NCBI GenBank assembly: GCA_009869945.1
Contig: WIXG01000144.1
Span: 1-64,000 of the forward strand
Direction: 5' to 3'
Length of the DNA stretch: 64,000 bases
Origin: Mesaphorura yosii
Lineage: Eukaryota > Arthropoda > Collembola > Poduromorpha > Tullbergiidae
Position 1 is the first letter of the stretch. Every line of letters starts with the position of its first letter. This document shows, one piece after another, positions 25,481 to 35,393 of this stretch. The position numbers and the translations under genes are program-made. Under the pieces are notes generated by a model, which saw nothing but the letters and a program-made list of their open reading frames with translations, did not search any database and had not been told where the DNA came from.

Positions 25481-26347
25481 ATGCCGAGGTAATTCACCAG
25501 TTTGTCCATTTATTGATAAGCTTAGCCAGTGGCAGGCTCTCTAAATGACCTTTTGTCTTTACCGAATCAGTAGAACCATTTCCAAATACTCACGGATTGA
25601 GCTGGGCGAAGTCACCGTTCACAATATTCGTCAGCTGAAGAAAATCAACACGGTCGTGTTTCCAGTCTCGTACAATGACAAGTTTTATAAGGACGTGCTG
25701 ACCGCCGATGAATTGGCCAGATTGGGTGAGTATCGATCCATTATTTCACCCTTCGCCCATACTGAGTGGTTTATCTTGTGCTAAAGAAAATGATGTTACT
25801 TTATCCGTGTTTCACCTGATTGACAGTGATTAGACTCTAAATCTGATTCTTCTTCCCTCAAATCTACACTCCAAGCGCTTAATGGTAAAGATTCTAAACT
25901 AATGACGGGGCTTTGATATTGATTCCAGCGTACTACAATGACGTTGTGGTCGGTGGAGTTTGCTGCCGGATCGATACCTCAGAAGACAAACGACGCTTAT
26001 ACATAATGACTCTAGGCTGTCTAGCACCGTACCGCAGACTGGGAATCGGCACAATAATGCTAGAACACGTACTTAATTACGTCAAGGCGGATGGGAAGTT
26101 CGATTCCATTTTCCTGTAAGTGACTCATTCACTAGCATTACGAATGCGTGCTGTTAAGTCTCTTTACTGATGATATTCCTGATTCTGTATTTCCAGACAT
26201 GTTCAAGTCAACAATGACAGTGCGATACGATTCTACGAGAAATTCGGATTTAGCATAGTCGAAACGAAGCAGGCGTACTACAAGCGAATTGAGCCAGCAG
26301 ATGCCCACGTGTTACAAAAGGATTTGGGGAAATCGAATCATGTATAA
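25481..26347 (+). CDS. Naa50: N-alpha-acetyltransferase 50 (NAA50 / San)
   Basis: Four exons: 25481-25488, 25574-25725, 25929-26115, 26197-26347; 165 residues (169 in human). The first exon codes only MP plus two bases of the next codon. The GNAT fold is plain: RIELGEVTVHNIRQLKKIN, FPVSYNDKFYKDVL, the acetyl-CoA loop YRRLGIGT in LYIMTLGCLAPYRRLGIGT, then LHVQVNNDSAIRFYEKFGF and YYKRIEPADAHVLQKDL. NAA50 acetylates N-terminal methionines, associates with the NatA ribosome complex and is needed for sister-chromatid cohesion (Drosophila separation anxiety). AATAAA near 26383; converges on the defensin gene. Confidence 0.96.
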
Positions 26348-26472
26348 TTAAGTTATTATGTGTTTGCTAACTCGTACAAAGTCTAATAAATTCTAAGCAC
26401 GCTATTTTATTAACATTGGCCATTCGCTGCCCTTCTGCCTTCCATTTTTCATCTCTTGAGTCCCGAATCGAA

Positions 26473-26784
26473 TTAGAAGCAGGCACAAAGCGTCGGCTGG
26501 CACTGATAATAAGTAAATCCACGATAGTAGCAATTTGCAGAGCACGCAGCGTCGTTGTATCCCCCGCAGTAGCGAGCCGGAGCTCCAACTGGATACGGCA
26601 ACACAACTACGAGTCAATTTTAATTCTTAAGTAATTCTCATTTACGGAATTCCGAATCTAAGCCTGTGGCTGACTTACCTTGTCTCGCCGTCACTTGCTG
26701 CACCTTCTCCGGCACCGGCACTCCTGTGACAGTGACGGCAACGAGCAAAATGGCGAAAGCTAGAACGAACCCTTCCTTCATCAT
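26473..26784 (-). CDS. Arthropod-type defensin (CS-alpha-beta peptide)
   Basis: Two exons, 26784-26679 and 26588-26473, joined by a 90-bp GT-AG intron, encode a 73-residue precursor. Exon 1 gives a signal peptide (MMKEGFVLAFAILLVAVTVTG) and a short pro-region (VPVPEKVQQVTARQ). Exon 2 gives VGAPARYC and the six-cysteine core GGYNDAACSANCYYRG / FTYYQCQPTLCACF. Spacing is C-x7-C-x3-C-x9-C-x4-C-x1-C, the invertebrate defensin pattern with CxxxC helix and CxC strand. The usual Gly in the GxC gamma-core position is replaced (YQC). Known relatives are secreted antibacterial peptides of haemolymph and epithelia. A second in-frame ATG at 26781 is equally possible as start. A poly(A) signal (TTTATT on +) is near 26405. 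Confidence 0.82.
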
Positions 26785-27159
26785 TTCGGCACGGCAATTC
26801 GGCGATTGTGTCAAGCTATTCGTCGAAAGTGAAGTCGAAAAATCGAAATCGAGCTTCTGGTCGTCTTGCTTGCTGCTGTTGCTGTCGCCTTCGTGTGTGG
26901 TCTGCTCTCTACTGATGCGCTAACACATTACACTGGTGGAAATTCAGAAATTGGCCTTGGGCACATTGTTCCAGTTTTACAGACGCGTTTCCTTGCATTG
27001 ACTATTGACATTACGTGCTGGCATTTTAAACTGAAAAGCATCTGCAGCACTGCAGCTGAAAGCTGGTGTCGGTGATGCTGACGATGACTGACCTTCCCAA
27101 GTCAAGTACACAGAAGCCAGATGTTGTTTTCATCAAAACTCTAGATTCATGCGTCAGGC
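26785..27159. other. Defensin upstream region
   Basis: Likely promoter of the defensin gene (minus strand). No kappaB-like decamer was confidently recognised. Short plus-strand ORFs here have no gene-like features. Confidence 0.35.
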
Positions 27160-27437
27160 CAAAGAGGCTTCAGTTTCGTAGTTGATTCGTATAAGAAGAG
27201 TGCTCGTAACTGGCTTGTTGACGAAAATTAATGGAATTTAAGTGATGGCAGCATAGTTTCTAGGGTTTGCAGCATAGTTAAGTAATCATCAAGGATGCAA
27301 AGGACTTTGCCTGGATGCACCTTTGCATTTCTTTTTTAGGCTTTGCATCCAGTTTGCCAAATTCTCAAAAATTTCTAAACAATGTAGTTACGGGTGCTCT
27401 TCTTATACCAATCAACTACGAAACTGAAGCCTCTTTG
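27160..27437. repeat. Inverted repeat (MITE-like or hairpin-forming), about 278 bp
   Basis: The left arm begins at 27160 (CAAAGAGGCTTCAGTTTCGT...) and its reverse complement returns in the right arm ending at 27437. About 45 bases match nearly perfectly, and weaker similarity runs to roughly 65 bases. Between the arms the word GGATGCA/TTTGCATCC recurs in both orientations. Termini of this kind fit a miniature inverted-repeat transposable element. I see no clear target-site duplication. Confidence 0.75.
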
Positions 27438-27440
27438 CAA

Positions 27441-27647
27441 TCAGCAGACAAAATCGAAAAATACTACAATCTGGGGGCTGAAACCGCTCGAATGCAGCGA
27501 CTGCGGCCGTGCAGCCACAAAACCTTGCTCTGGCTCAACAGGGTCGAAATTCTTCGGGATGGTCGGTATCGGCTCTTCATATATCGCATTTCGAACAATA
27601 ATGTTGCCATAGCCTGTGTACCGCGTCTTAATTTGGGCCTCACTTGC
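27441..27647 (-). other. Exon-like open segment beside the inverted repeat
   Basis: On the minus strand from 27647 a stop-free frame reads TRYTGYGNIIVRNAIYEEPI, then PTIPKNFDPVEPEQGFVAAR and PQSLHSSGFSPQ, ending at TGA 27441. It has balanced, protein-like composition but no ATG and no recognised domain. It ends four bases from the right arm of the inverted repeat, so it may be a gene fragment carried or cut by that element. Confidence 0.3.
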
Positions 27648-27805
27648 TTAAACATCAACATCTCTGATCAGATTACAGAGAGCAACTGACCCAGAATTGG
27701 CAGATTATCGATAAGCAAAAAGCAAGTAATTGAAGGCGACTTCGCCCTTCGACTTTTCGTGAACTCGACACCCGAATCCCCAAATTCGAAATTCCAAATT
27801 GCATT

Positions 27806-29481
27806 ATGGCAGAGGCAGAAACTGACAACAATAACCTGAAGCCAGAGACTGTCGACTTCGACGACCAAAGTGAAGAGGGCGAAACTGAAAGCCAAGATGG
27901 CGATGTGGATGATGTAACTCCAGACTTTGACGAGACTTTCAAGTTCATGCCCAGGACGACTAGACTGGTTCCCTTGGCCGAGCAATTCATCGAGATTCAG
28001 AGCCAACCTTCCCTTTTAGACGCTTTAGTAATGCAAAAATGTTTCAAGACGCTGGACCCGTATTCCAGTGCCTCCAAACTCGCCAAAGTCATGCAGCGTT
28101 CCGATTACAACGTCGAAATGTGGCGGAAGAAGAGCCCGACGAGCATTCATGTGAAGGTTCCTTGCATTTACGAGAATTGTGGGTGCCGAGGTAGTCAAAT
28201 CAAATCAGTGACAGCCTAACCTTGCTTATCACATTCGAAATTGCGTATTACGAAATTGGCCTGTTTTTTTGTTGCAGAAACGGTATCTCAAGGCAGCTGG
28301 CTTGCGAAGGACCACTACGAGCAATGCTCCTTTCGTCCGCTGCCCTGCATTCTCTCCGAGAGTGACTGCCCCGAAGAAGTCCCGTACCACGCGTACGTCA
28401 TTCACCTGCAGACTCACCTTCTGTACCCGAGCTACACGTCCAACTTGACTTCCAAGGTCTTCATTCTGAGAGAAGAATTCGAACGAGATGTCAGCTATTC
28501 GCCAAAATGGATTTCTGCGTGGGGCCTCCATTTCTTCTTGCATCTTGTAAGAAGGACGCCCGGAACCTGGTCGTCGTGGGTCAGCTTGTATGACAATGGA
28601 TCTGGGCTCAATCCTTCATCTTTCCTCGCCCGTATCACTTATTATAAAGAACTGCGATCGGTCGGTGGCATTTATCCGGTGCAGTCCGTTCGTGTTGTTC
28701 ATGCTGATATGGAGAAAGAAAGAGCATGCTTGCTAACGTCTGACGCGACTATTCGAGAAGTTTGTCAAATTGGGGAAAATCTTTTGACAGGTGGGCCAGC
28801 AATTCTTGATGCATCGAGCGATGGAGCCTTCCTTCGATAATTCGTATTTTCTGCCATCCAGATTTTTCTGTGCATCTCGAAATTGTCAAGTACACTGGCC
28901 CACCGCAGGACACGTCACATGAGCACGTCGCCCGAGAAAGTGGAGACCAGCAACAGCAGTCCACGCCCGCGTATTCCCCGCGCCAGCACGCTCCGAAGAT
29001 TAGTGTTACGACAAGCCAACTGGATCTTTCAACCAACTCGGCTTCGGCAACAGCACCCTCGCAAGTCTCGGTTTCGAGTTCAACTGTTGACTCTGGTACA
29101 ACTCGTGAAATCCAATCGCCAACGGCGTCCTTCAGCTCCATGCATGATTTGAAATTTGTGCAAGACGAGCACGAGCCTGAGCCCACAACCACGAGCTCAA
29201 GCGCCAGTGTCTTCGCCAATGACACTCCGAGCGCTGCAGCAAATGGACTGTCTTTGCATGCCCAAGTCTCCGCCGTCGACGTCGAATTTCAACCAAGTCC
29301 AAGTTCAAAAGAAGCGGAGGCATCACAGCCACTGCATCCATCAAATTCCAATTCAACACCAATCCCAATTCGCAACTTGTCAGAAGCGAGATTGTCTGAA
29401 GAGTTCGTCGCGGTTGAGGCGATCGATTCCGCCACTGCCGCGGCTGTTGAATCAAATTCAATGCCAGTGGCGAAGAATTAA
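27806..29481 (+). CDS. SIAH/Sina-like protein without RING finger
   Basis: Three exons: 27806-28190, 28278-28790, 28862-29481; 505 residues. After an acidic N-terminus comes a SIAH-type double zinc finger: VPCIYENCGC, then DHYEQCSFRPLPC, SESDC and HAYVIHLQTH. A substrate-binding-like beta domain follows (KVFILREEF, WGLHFFLHLVRR, SFLARITYYKELRSVGGIY, IREVCQIGENLLTDFSVHLE). In SIAH ubiquitin ligases the same order follows a RING finger, but the first 110 residues here have no RING cysteines. The protein may therefore bind targets without catalysing ubiquitination. A Ser/Gln/Glu-rich tail of about 200 residues is unusual. Past the stop, another frame stays open (GEELTQEPHENGNQSVLQEP) to a TAG at 29626, so a further small intron or a sequence error near 29450 is possible. 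AATAAA near 29735. Confidence 0.7.
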
Positions 29482-30562
29482 CTCAGGAACCGCATGAAAA
29501 TGGTAATCAGAGTGTGCTACAAGAACCGGAACCCGAGCTGGAAGGAAACTCAGAAGTAGCCACTGCGTCCCAACCTGAACTCGCCTACGGCGACGGCATC
29601 GTGGCACTACCTGGTGTTACAACGTAGAGCCGCACTCAATCGCGACGTGTGGCTTCTCGTAACATTTTATAAGTTTACAATTAATTCAGTGCTACCCCAC
29701 AAAAACCAAGTACGAAATTCAATAGCATTATATTTAATAAAGTCAGTTTGACGATTAGATTATTTGCATGCGTCCCGCGAAATGTACTCTAGATAATTTT
29801 TGACTTCATTTTGTGTACGCCCAATCACTTGCCTCGCCACTCAGTTTTACTTCTTGGCCGACGCCTTCTAGGGCGCTTCGAAGAGCTAAGGTCAGCGCAA
29901 GGTTGTACTGGCAAATTATGGGCAGCTCAGTCATTGTCAACATATCCACTAGCCGCCGGCCCCAAGTGTTGAGAAGGCAGTACCTTTTTCATGAGTGTTG
30001 TGATTGAATAAATTTTTATTTACTGCAGCAAGTGCGAAAGGGAGTTATTGGACTTAGCTAAGACAAAAGCTCTTGGAGCTGGAACACTTTTACTAGGGAG
30101 ACACTGGGATCACTTTCCTTTTCGATGATCCACACTATTACTAGTATAATTACGGCTTCGGATTGTGTATTGCAATGGGTGCTAAGCCACCCGCGTCTCA
30201 CTAGCTACTTTGTGTACGTTTGCGAACAATGTGACCCCTTGTATCCAGCATTGTGCCAACTGGCTATATTTGATCAATTGATTAATCGTGTATTCTTTAA
30301 TATTAATTTGTGAATTGTGGCTGAATAAATATGTAGACTAATGTTTAAATGCATGCCATTTAATTTATTAATCAGAACAAATATCGAATGCAGTGCAGCA
30401 TACGGTTTTTTCTACGTTATGCTATTGCTATGTTGCTAGTAGTAATTTAGTTCTGCGCCCCTAATTTGGTTCTAGTTAACTGGAACAAAAACGAAATTAG
30501 GAACTAACCTAATTTTGGGACTATTACAACATTAGTTACTACTGTGAAGACATTCATTGAAT
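29482..30562. other. Gap between SIAH-like and receptor-like genes
   Basis: Holds the 3' UTR of the SIAH-like gene, an exon-like minus-strand segment (separate entry) and AT-rich DNA. A plus-strand 62-codon ORF at 30125-30313 is unsupported. Confidence 0.4.
29806..29985 (-). other. Exon-like open segment of an unrecognised gene
   Basis: The minus strand reads YCLLNTWGRRLVDMLTMTEL, then PIICQYNLALTLALRSALEG, VGQEVKLSGEASDWAYTK and TGA at 29806. The composition and helix-like periodicity look like a real terminal exon. It begins after an AAAAAG that could act as an acceptor. An ATG inside (at LVDM or MTEL) would give a 42-45 residue peptide. No family is recognised, and no upstream exon was found before 30560. 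Confidence 0.3.
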
Positions 30563-32470
30563 CTAGCTATTTTCGACCTTATCACTTTCCTGACAGGGTT
30601 CAGGGGCTGATGGGGACTCCGTCAAGATTTCAGTGTCACTTTGTACCCGCGGTTTGACTTGTATAGGAGCAACTGATGCCACAGTCGTCTTTACAGCTGC
30701 CCGTGGACTCGCTGCGATTTTCCGGGCATACGCCACTTCGATTCCGAGCACAGCGAGGCAAAGACTGAGTAGAGCACCGCAGATGGGGAATATGCGCATG
30801 ACTTCAAAGTCGAGTGCAATCGGAGAGACTTTTGCGGGGTCTGGGAATGTTCGACGAACGACTTGAACTGTCAACCGCGTTCGGTGACTGGCGATCCTGC
30901 TCCATAAGACTCGGAGGCCACCTTCAAGTATTCTATGGGTTATTTCGAGTCCCTCCTCCGCCAGGAGGCCAATGAATAACATCCAATGATGCTGAGCCTG
31001 AGTAACGGACTCTGGAACACGATGACAAGCTGCCCCGCCCTGCCTTTCACCAATGAAGTCCAGAATCACCGGCCAGACGTCTGGAAGGTACTCTCGCAAT
31101 TTCACGTCGTTATTTCTTTCTAGGATATTCGGGTGGTCATACTCCTCCAACGTCGCTGTCTGGCGGGCGCTCCTGTTCAAGGCCTGGTCCCCTATTATCT
31201 TCCGGAGAGCACGCAAGGTTGTTTCATGGCTCACAGATCCAATCTTTGGAGGTAGGACGATTTTATACCCCGCCTGCAGCAGCTCCCTCACTGTTTGGTA
31301 CACGAGTGGAGGGTTCGGGGCGAGAGCGACGCTCGTGAGCTGGTTCTGATAGTAGTCACATATTGCGCATCCGGCAACAAGGACTAGAATCTGTACGCAG
31401 GTCCTGGCGGTCCCTCCTCCACCCAGAAGCCTTAATGAGTTGAAGAGTGAGTCAAGTTCGACTCCAGCGCTCGTTACCCTGGCGACAATTGACACTGCAA
31501 CGCCGAAGATAATAACGACGAGGACCATGACACACGAGGATGAGTTGAGAGTTCCGACCCAGCTAAAATCGTTCCGTGCACGTCGCTTATCGTGATCGCA
31601 GTAGAGGATGAACTCACTCTCACTCTGCCACACTCGAGAGTATCGCAGATTGGTCGAATAGACGAAGTCGGTATGAAGCGACTCCCCAAAAATGTAGAGC
31701 CTATAGATTGAGTCTACTCGTTCCCGTGGAAAGATCGACATGGACCCGTTCAGTTGATCCACTACGATCTGCGTAAGCCTTCTTTCCGGTTGGCATGCGG
31801 GTAATGCGTCTAGGTTGATTCGTGCACGCCAACCTCCTTTGTCGTCATGGCATCGTTCCACAACCTCCTCGTTTTTGTATCCGACGTGGATTACCTGAAC
31901 CGGCATCCCACGCGCCCGACTGCCATGGCTGCGGTAGAGCCCGTCAAAGTGGCTCCCGTTCAACCTTTCTCGCCCGCCTGCCACGAAAAACTGACCCGAG
32001 AACGGGTGCACCCAGAATGTTGCTCCGACTTGGTCACGGCCACTTTTTTCATGTAGAATCAGTCCGTATACCTGGACATTAAATGCTGCGGCGGTGGGCG
32101 GCAGATGAAAAAGCCACTTTGCTACACACACAAAAAATGCATGGCTCCGGTCCCGAATAGCGACTCCTTTCACGTAGTCAGTGAAGCTTATCTTTGTAAA
32201 GTTTGGCTGTATGAGAAGATGCACGTTGCAGAATCGGTATTCCCACAGCTTCAGACTTGGCTTTGCCTTGTGACCTTCATGGCGGAATGGGCGGCTGAGA
32301 TTTCGAACTGTCCACTGTTGACCATATTGATTAGATTGCAGGATTTTACTGGATAGCTCGGCGTGGTAAAAATCAACCAGATGGAAGGTGCACCCACGAA
32401 AGTACTCAAGATGGAGGAACGCTGCTTGGGCAAAACCGGCCACTATAACAACCAGCGAGCGGAGGAGCAT
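30563..32470 (-). CDS. Intronless divergent ionotropic-receptor-like protein
   Basis: A 635-residue single-exon protein starting at ATG 32470, which gives a signal peptide (MLLRSLVVIVAGFAQAAFL). An upstream in-frame ATG at 32539 would bury it. There is a long extracellular-like N-terminal part with N-glycosylation sites and a membrane span VMVLVVIIFGVAVSIVA (about residue 313). A second span, ARTCVQILVLVAGCAICDYY, runs into QNQLTSVALAP, which resembles the M3/SYTANLAAF-equivalent end in divergent IRs. Next comes a ligand-lobe-like segment (TVRELLQAGYKIVLPPKIGS). A last span (IFPICGALLSLCLAVLGI) precedes a short tail. This M1-M3-S2-M4 order matches the iGluR/IR superfamily. In arthropods, intronless divergent IRs are chemosensory (taste). 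The key glutamate-binding residues could not be checked. Confidence 0.6.
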   Translation of the reverse strand: MLLRSLVVIVAGFAQAAFLHLEYFRGCTFHLVDFYHAELSSKILQSNQYGQQWTVRNLSRPFRHEGHKAKPSLKLWEYRFCNVHLLIQPNFTKISFTDYVKGVAIRDRSHAFFVCVAKWLFHLPPTAAAFNVQVYGLILHEKSGRDQVGATFWVHPFSGQFFVAGGRERLNGSHFDGLYRSHGSRARGMPVQVIHVGYKNEEVVERCHDDKGGWRARINLDALPACQPERRLTQIVVDQLNGSMSIFPRERVDSIYRLYIFGESLHTDFVYSTNLRYSRVWQSESEFILYCDHDKRRARNDFSWVGTLNSSSCVMVLVVIIFGVAVSIVARVTSAGVELDSLFNSLRLLGGGGTARTCVQILVLVAGCAICDYYQNQLTSVALAPNPPLVYQTVRELLQAGYKIVLPPKIGSVSHETTLRALRKIIGDQALNRSARQTATLEEYDHPNILERNNDVKLREYLPDVWPVILDFIGERQGGAACHRVPESVTQAQHHWMLFIGLLAEEGLEITHRILEGGLRVLWSRIASHRTRLTVQVVRRTFPDPAKVSPIALDFEVMRIFPICGALLSLCLAVLGIEVAYARKIAASPRAAVKTTVASVAPIQVKPRVQSDTEILTESPSAPEPCQESDKVENS

Positions 32471-32539
32471 AGTGGAGATCAAACGCTCAGCTTCGGCGTA
32501 TGCTGTCTTACTGCCATGGAGACAGGGGAAAACTCGCAT

Positions 32540-33176
32540 AGTCGATCAATTATACAAAAAGAAAAGGAAGTGCACGAGCTAATAACTTGTTTCGTGCTTT
32601 GCGTGTCAGTTAAGGGCAGGATACAAAATTCTTGAGAGCGAGCAAATGAGTAGAAACTTCAGGCTAAATAATTAAACACATTTCTTGGAAATTAAATTGC
32701 GAGTAGAGGACACTGGCGGTAAAGCATTCAATTTTAAAATGACATCGAATAATAGCTGACATGTATGCAATGCTAGTACAATGCTGGAATTTGGAACCAT
32801 CAAAGTGACCTTCTTTCCGTGTATTAAGAGAATACTTCTCACATGCTTTGTAACTTAGAACTGTAGAGAAATACATTTTTACCACTTTTTTCAAGTTTGT
32901 TAGTAAATGAACGTCGTGACAATTTCAATTAGCATAAATACTAAGATATTTATACGCAACCATAAGCAATTAGTCGCTGGTCTATGATTAACTACTAAAT
33001 TATTTATAGGTTTGCTGGTTTAGTTATTCATCTATTACGAACAAGTTCAACCCCGTGGAGAGATAAATACAGTTAAGGATTTTGGTTACAAGAAGTAGAA
33101 TGCTACCTCCATCATGTGTTCGTACATTTGATTGTTCAGCCAGATTACTCGTCGTGAACCTTCTTCCTTGAAGCTT
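32540..33176. other. AT-rich intergenic stretch
   Basis: No ORF, RNA gene or repeat that I can support. It may contain the promoter of the receptor-like gene on the minus strand. Confidence 0.4.
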
Positions 33177-33890
33177 AAAAGTTTGGTCTGACTACCTCAA
33201 CGTTCTTCTCTGCTTCCTCCTTTTCAGCTGCCCCTGTAAGGTTGTTGCGTACCTGAAACATATAGGGATCTATTTCCGAAATAACCATCAAAAACCCGTC
33301 AAGCACATCATGCCAAATATCCTAAAGCTGTTCTCTAAATTGCAGGGCAGCAGATGGCGAGAGCAATTCCCAATTTCCACCAGCACAGATGACAGTTTTA
33401 ACTGTATTATCGAATAAATGCAGCAGAGCAATCTCCCAAGCCACAGTTTCACAGCCTTCCACACCAGGTCTTCGGCTAGTACATTCTTCACATTGTGAAC
33501 TTCCAACCACATGCGGAGATAGCTCTGATGTCGGAGCCCTTTGTAGTGGCCTTTTCTCCATCCATGGAATCCACAACCAATTACAATATGGTGTAAGAGA
33601 GCTTACCAAAGGAAAACTATCTCATATCAGTCGTTTGAGGTTCCAAATCAGTTTGTAGGTGTCAGCCATCTTCCAGTGTAACACAAGCCTTGGATCAGTA
33701 AAGTTTAGTTGAGTTTGTCAAAATCCGGCGCTGGCACCGGAACTTTCTACAAGTACTATTGGTCACCAGATGAGCGAAGGTCCACTTCAAATAATGGGTA
33801 TATAGTGTCCACGTCAAGCTCAAGGTTTTGCGCAAATCGGGTTTCGAATTGTACTCTTTTTCGGATTCTAACCGAAAAACATTTCAAATT
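33177..33890 (-). pseudogene. Decayed or multi-exon gene, unrecognised
   Basis: Several coding-looking minus-strand pieces lie in order. From about 33870: RIRKRVQFETRFAQNLELDV. From about 33708: LNFTDPRLVLHWKMADTYKL, ending at an in-frame TGA near 33622. Then VVDSMDGEKATTKGSDIRAI in one frame and CEECTSRRPGVEGCETVAWE, NTVKTVICAGGNWELLSPSA in another. After an in-frame TAG, which may be the end of an intron, come DIWHDVLDGFLMVISEIDPY and NNLTGAAEKEEAEKNVEVVR to a TAA near 33177. Frame changes without good splice sites suggest a pseudogene, but two acceptors (aacagctttag/GAT, tatgtttcag/GTACGC) leave room for a spliced gene. I cannot name the family. Confidence 0.35.
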
Positions 33891-34985
33891 TTGACTGTGA
33901 CACGTGCGTACGAGTGGAAGAAGTGAGTCGAGTACGTACAACCCTCGTGTTATTGTTTGTCGCATTGTCAACGTGCTCTGGTTCTGAGTTCTAAGCAATG
34001 AGTTCATTGTCATCACTCTGCGTAAAAATGAGCCTTGTAAACAATGCAGCTGCGAGCTGTGTTTATTTTTTATCTTTGTCTTGTTCAATAACAGGTCAAC
34101 GGGCTTCCAAATCAATCTTCTAAAATTATGAATGAACATGCAGAATTATGATGTGCAGAATTTCAGATGAGCATCATGCATGCACGAATAATTTTATCTC
34201 GCGCAACTTCGTAATGCCTAGGCGTAGCGTAAATTTTCTCTCTTTTCAGCATTAAAATTTCAACCCGGAAGAATATTGCAATGAATCCATCGACATTTTT
34301 AATGAATTAGGCTAATTCATCATTAAATTCACTTGCTTATCAAAGTCGAGGAAAATTTGATTTTGAGTCAGTTAACGTTAGCAGTGTTCTCACGGCGGCT
34401 GGGCGTTCAGTTGTTCAACATAAGTCGAATTAGAATCCATGAACCAGACCAGAAACCTGAAGTCCTTGTGCTTAAATGAGGATAGTCCTTTTATTAGCAG
34501 CGCGTACGCGTACGGCGTTACTGAAATTCTAATTAAGTAAATCACTGTAACATTAATATTAACATTAACTTGGCTTGGCTCGCACTTGTGCATTATTAAT
34601 AGAGATCAGAGATCATTTGCATAACAAGTTGTACTATACCTGCCGCACTTTGAAAAATGATCGCTTGTTTTGTTTCGCCTGCCTGCCTGCCGACTGTCGA
34701 GGGTCAACCACTTTTGTACGTGGAATTTGATTGTTGCCTGATACAAACAATGTAATGCAATTCCAATACGATTAAAATAATGAAAGTAAATTGAAACATA
34801 ATTGCAGTGCGTCCGTACAAGTTCGTTATTTCATCGCTAACATTAACTTTAAAATGTAGGATTGCTAATTAAACACTATCAAGAATAAAGTGAGAAAAAT
34901 GTGATGGTTTCTTTGTTAGTCCTTTTTTGCGTTCGCAGTGGTGCCTGCCTTATTTAGCCGGAGTCCAAACAAAGGAGCCACAGCC
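33891..34985. other. AT-rich intergenic stretch
   Basis: A minus-strand ORF continues from 33756 up to 34139, but only its 3' half looks protein-like (covered in the previous entry). No other feature is supported. The promoter of the following secreted-protein gene is probably here. Confidence 0.35.
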
Positions 34986-35393
34986 ATGGCCCGCACCCGC
35001 CTTTCGCACGTCGTGGGATGGATTCTGCTCTGCTTGAGCTTAGCCATCATTTTCCAGGCGCAGCCATCAAATTCCCAGGGGAATCGGCTCAGAATCATTC
35101 GTTATCAGTCCCTCTTTCCGAATGGACCACGTTTCTTGCCGATCACCGTCCCACGCGAGCCCAGGCGTGGGCGTGCGAGTGCCGGCGCCAGTCCAGTTTC
35201 AAGCATTCAACTACTCAGCATTCCTTCTGGAGGCACAGCGGCATCCGCTGCTCCGGCTTCGGCCCGACCTTCCGTCCGAGAAAGACTTTCTACCGTCTCG
35301 GCGCGAGTCAGCGGGTTCCTTCGGAATATTCGAGAGCGAGGACGGAATGCGAGTGAACGAAGACGTGATGCTCGGGCGAGACGAAGGGGTTGA
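34986..35393 (+). CDS. Secreted basic protein, unrecognised
   Basis: Single-exon 135-residue protein from ATG 34986 (CAGCCATGG, good context). The N-terminus has a signal peptide (LSHVVGWILLCLSLAIIFQA, cleavage likely near SNSQG). The mature part is Arg-rich: RIIRYQSLFPNGPRFLPITV, a Ser/Ala-rich spacer, then VRERLSTVSARVSGFLRNIR and a tail of Arg/Ala (RRRDARARRRG). Only one hydrophobic region, so it should be exported or lumenal. An in-frame upstream ATG (34938) is possible but would hide the signal. The family is unknown; the Arg-rich secreted style is shared with the gene at 36839. Confidence 0.6.
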   Translation: MARTRLSHVVGWILLCLSLAIIFQAQPSNSQGNRLRIIRYQSLFPNGPRFLPITVPREPRRGRASAGASPVSSIQLLSIPSGGTAASAAPASARPSVRERLSTVSARVSGFLRNIRERGRNASERRRDARARRRG

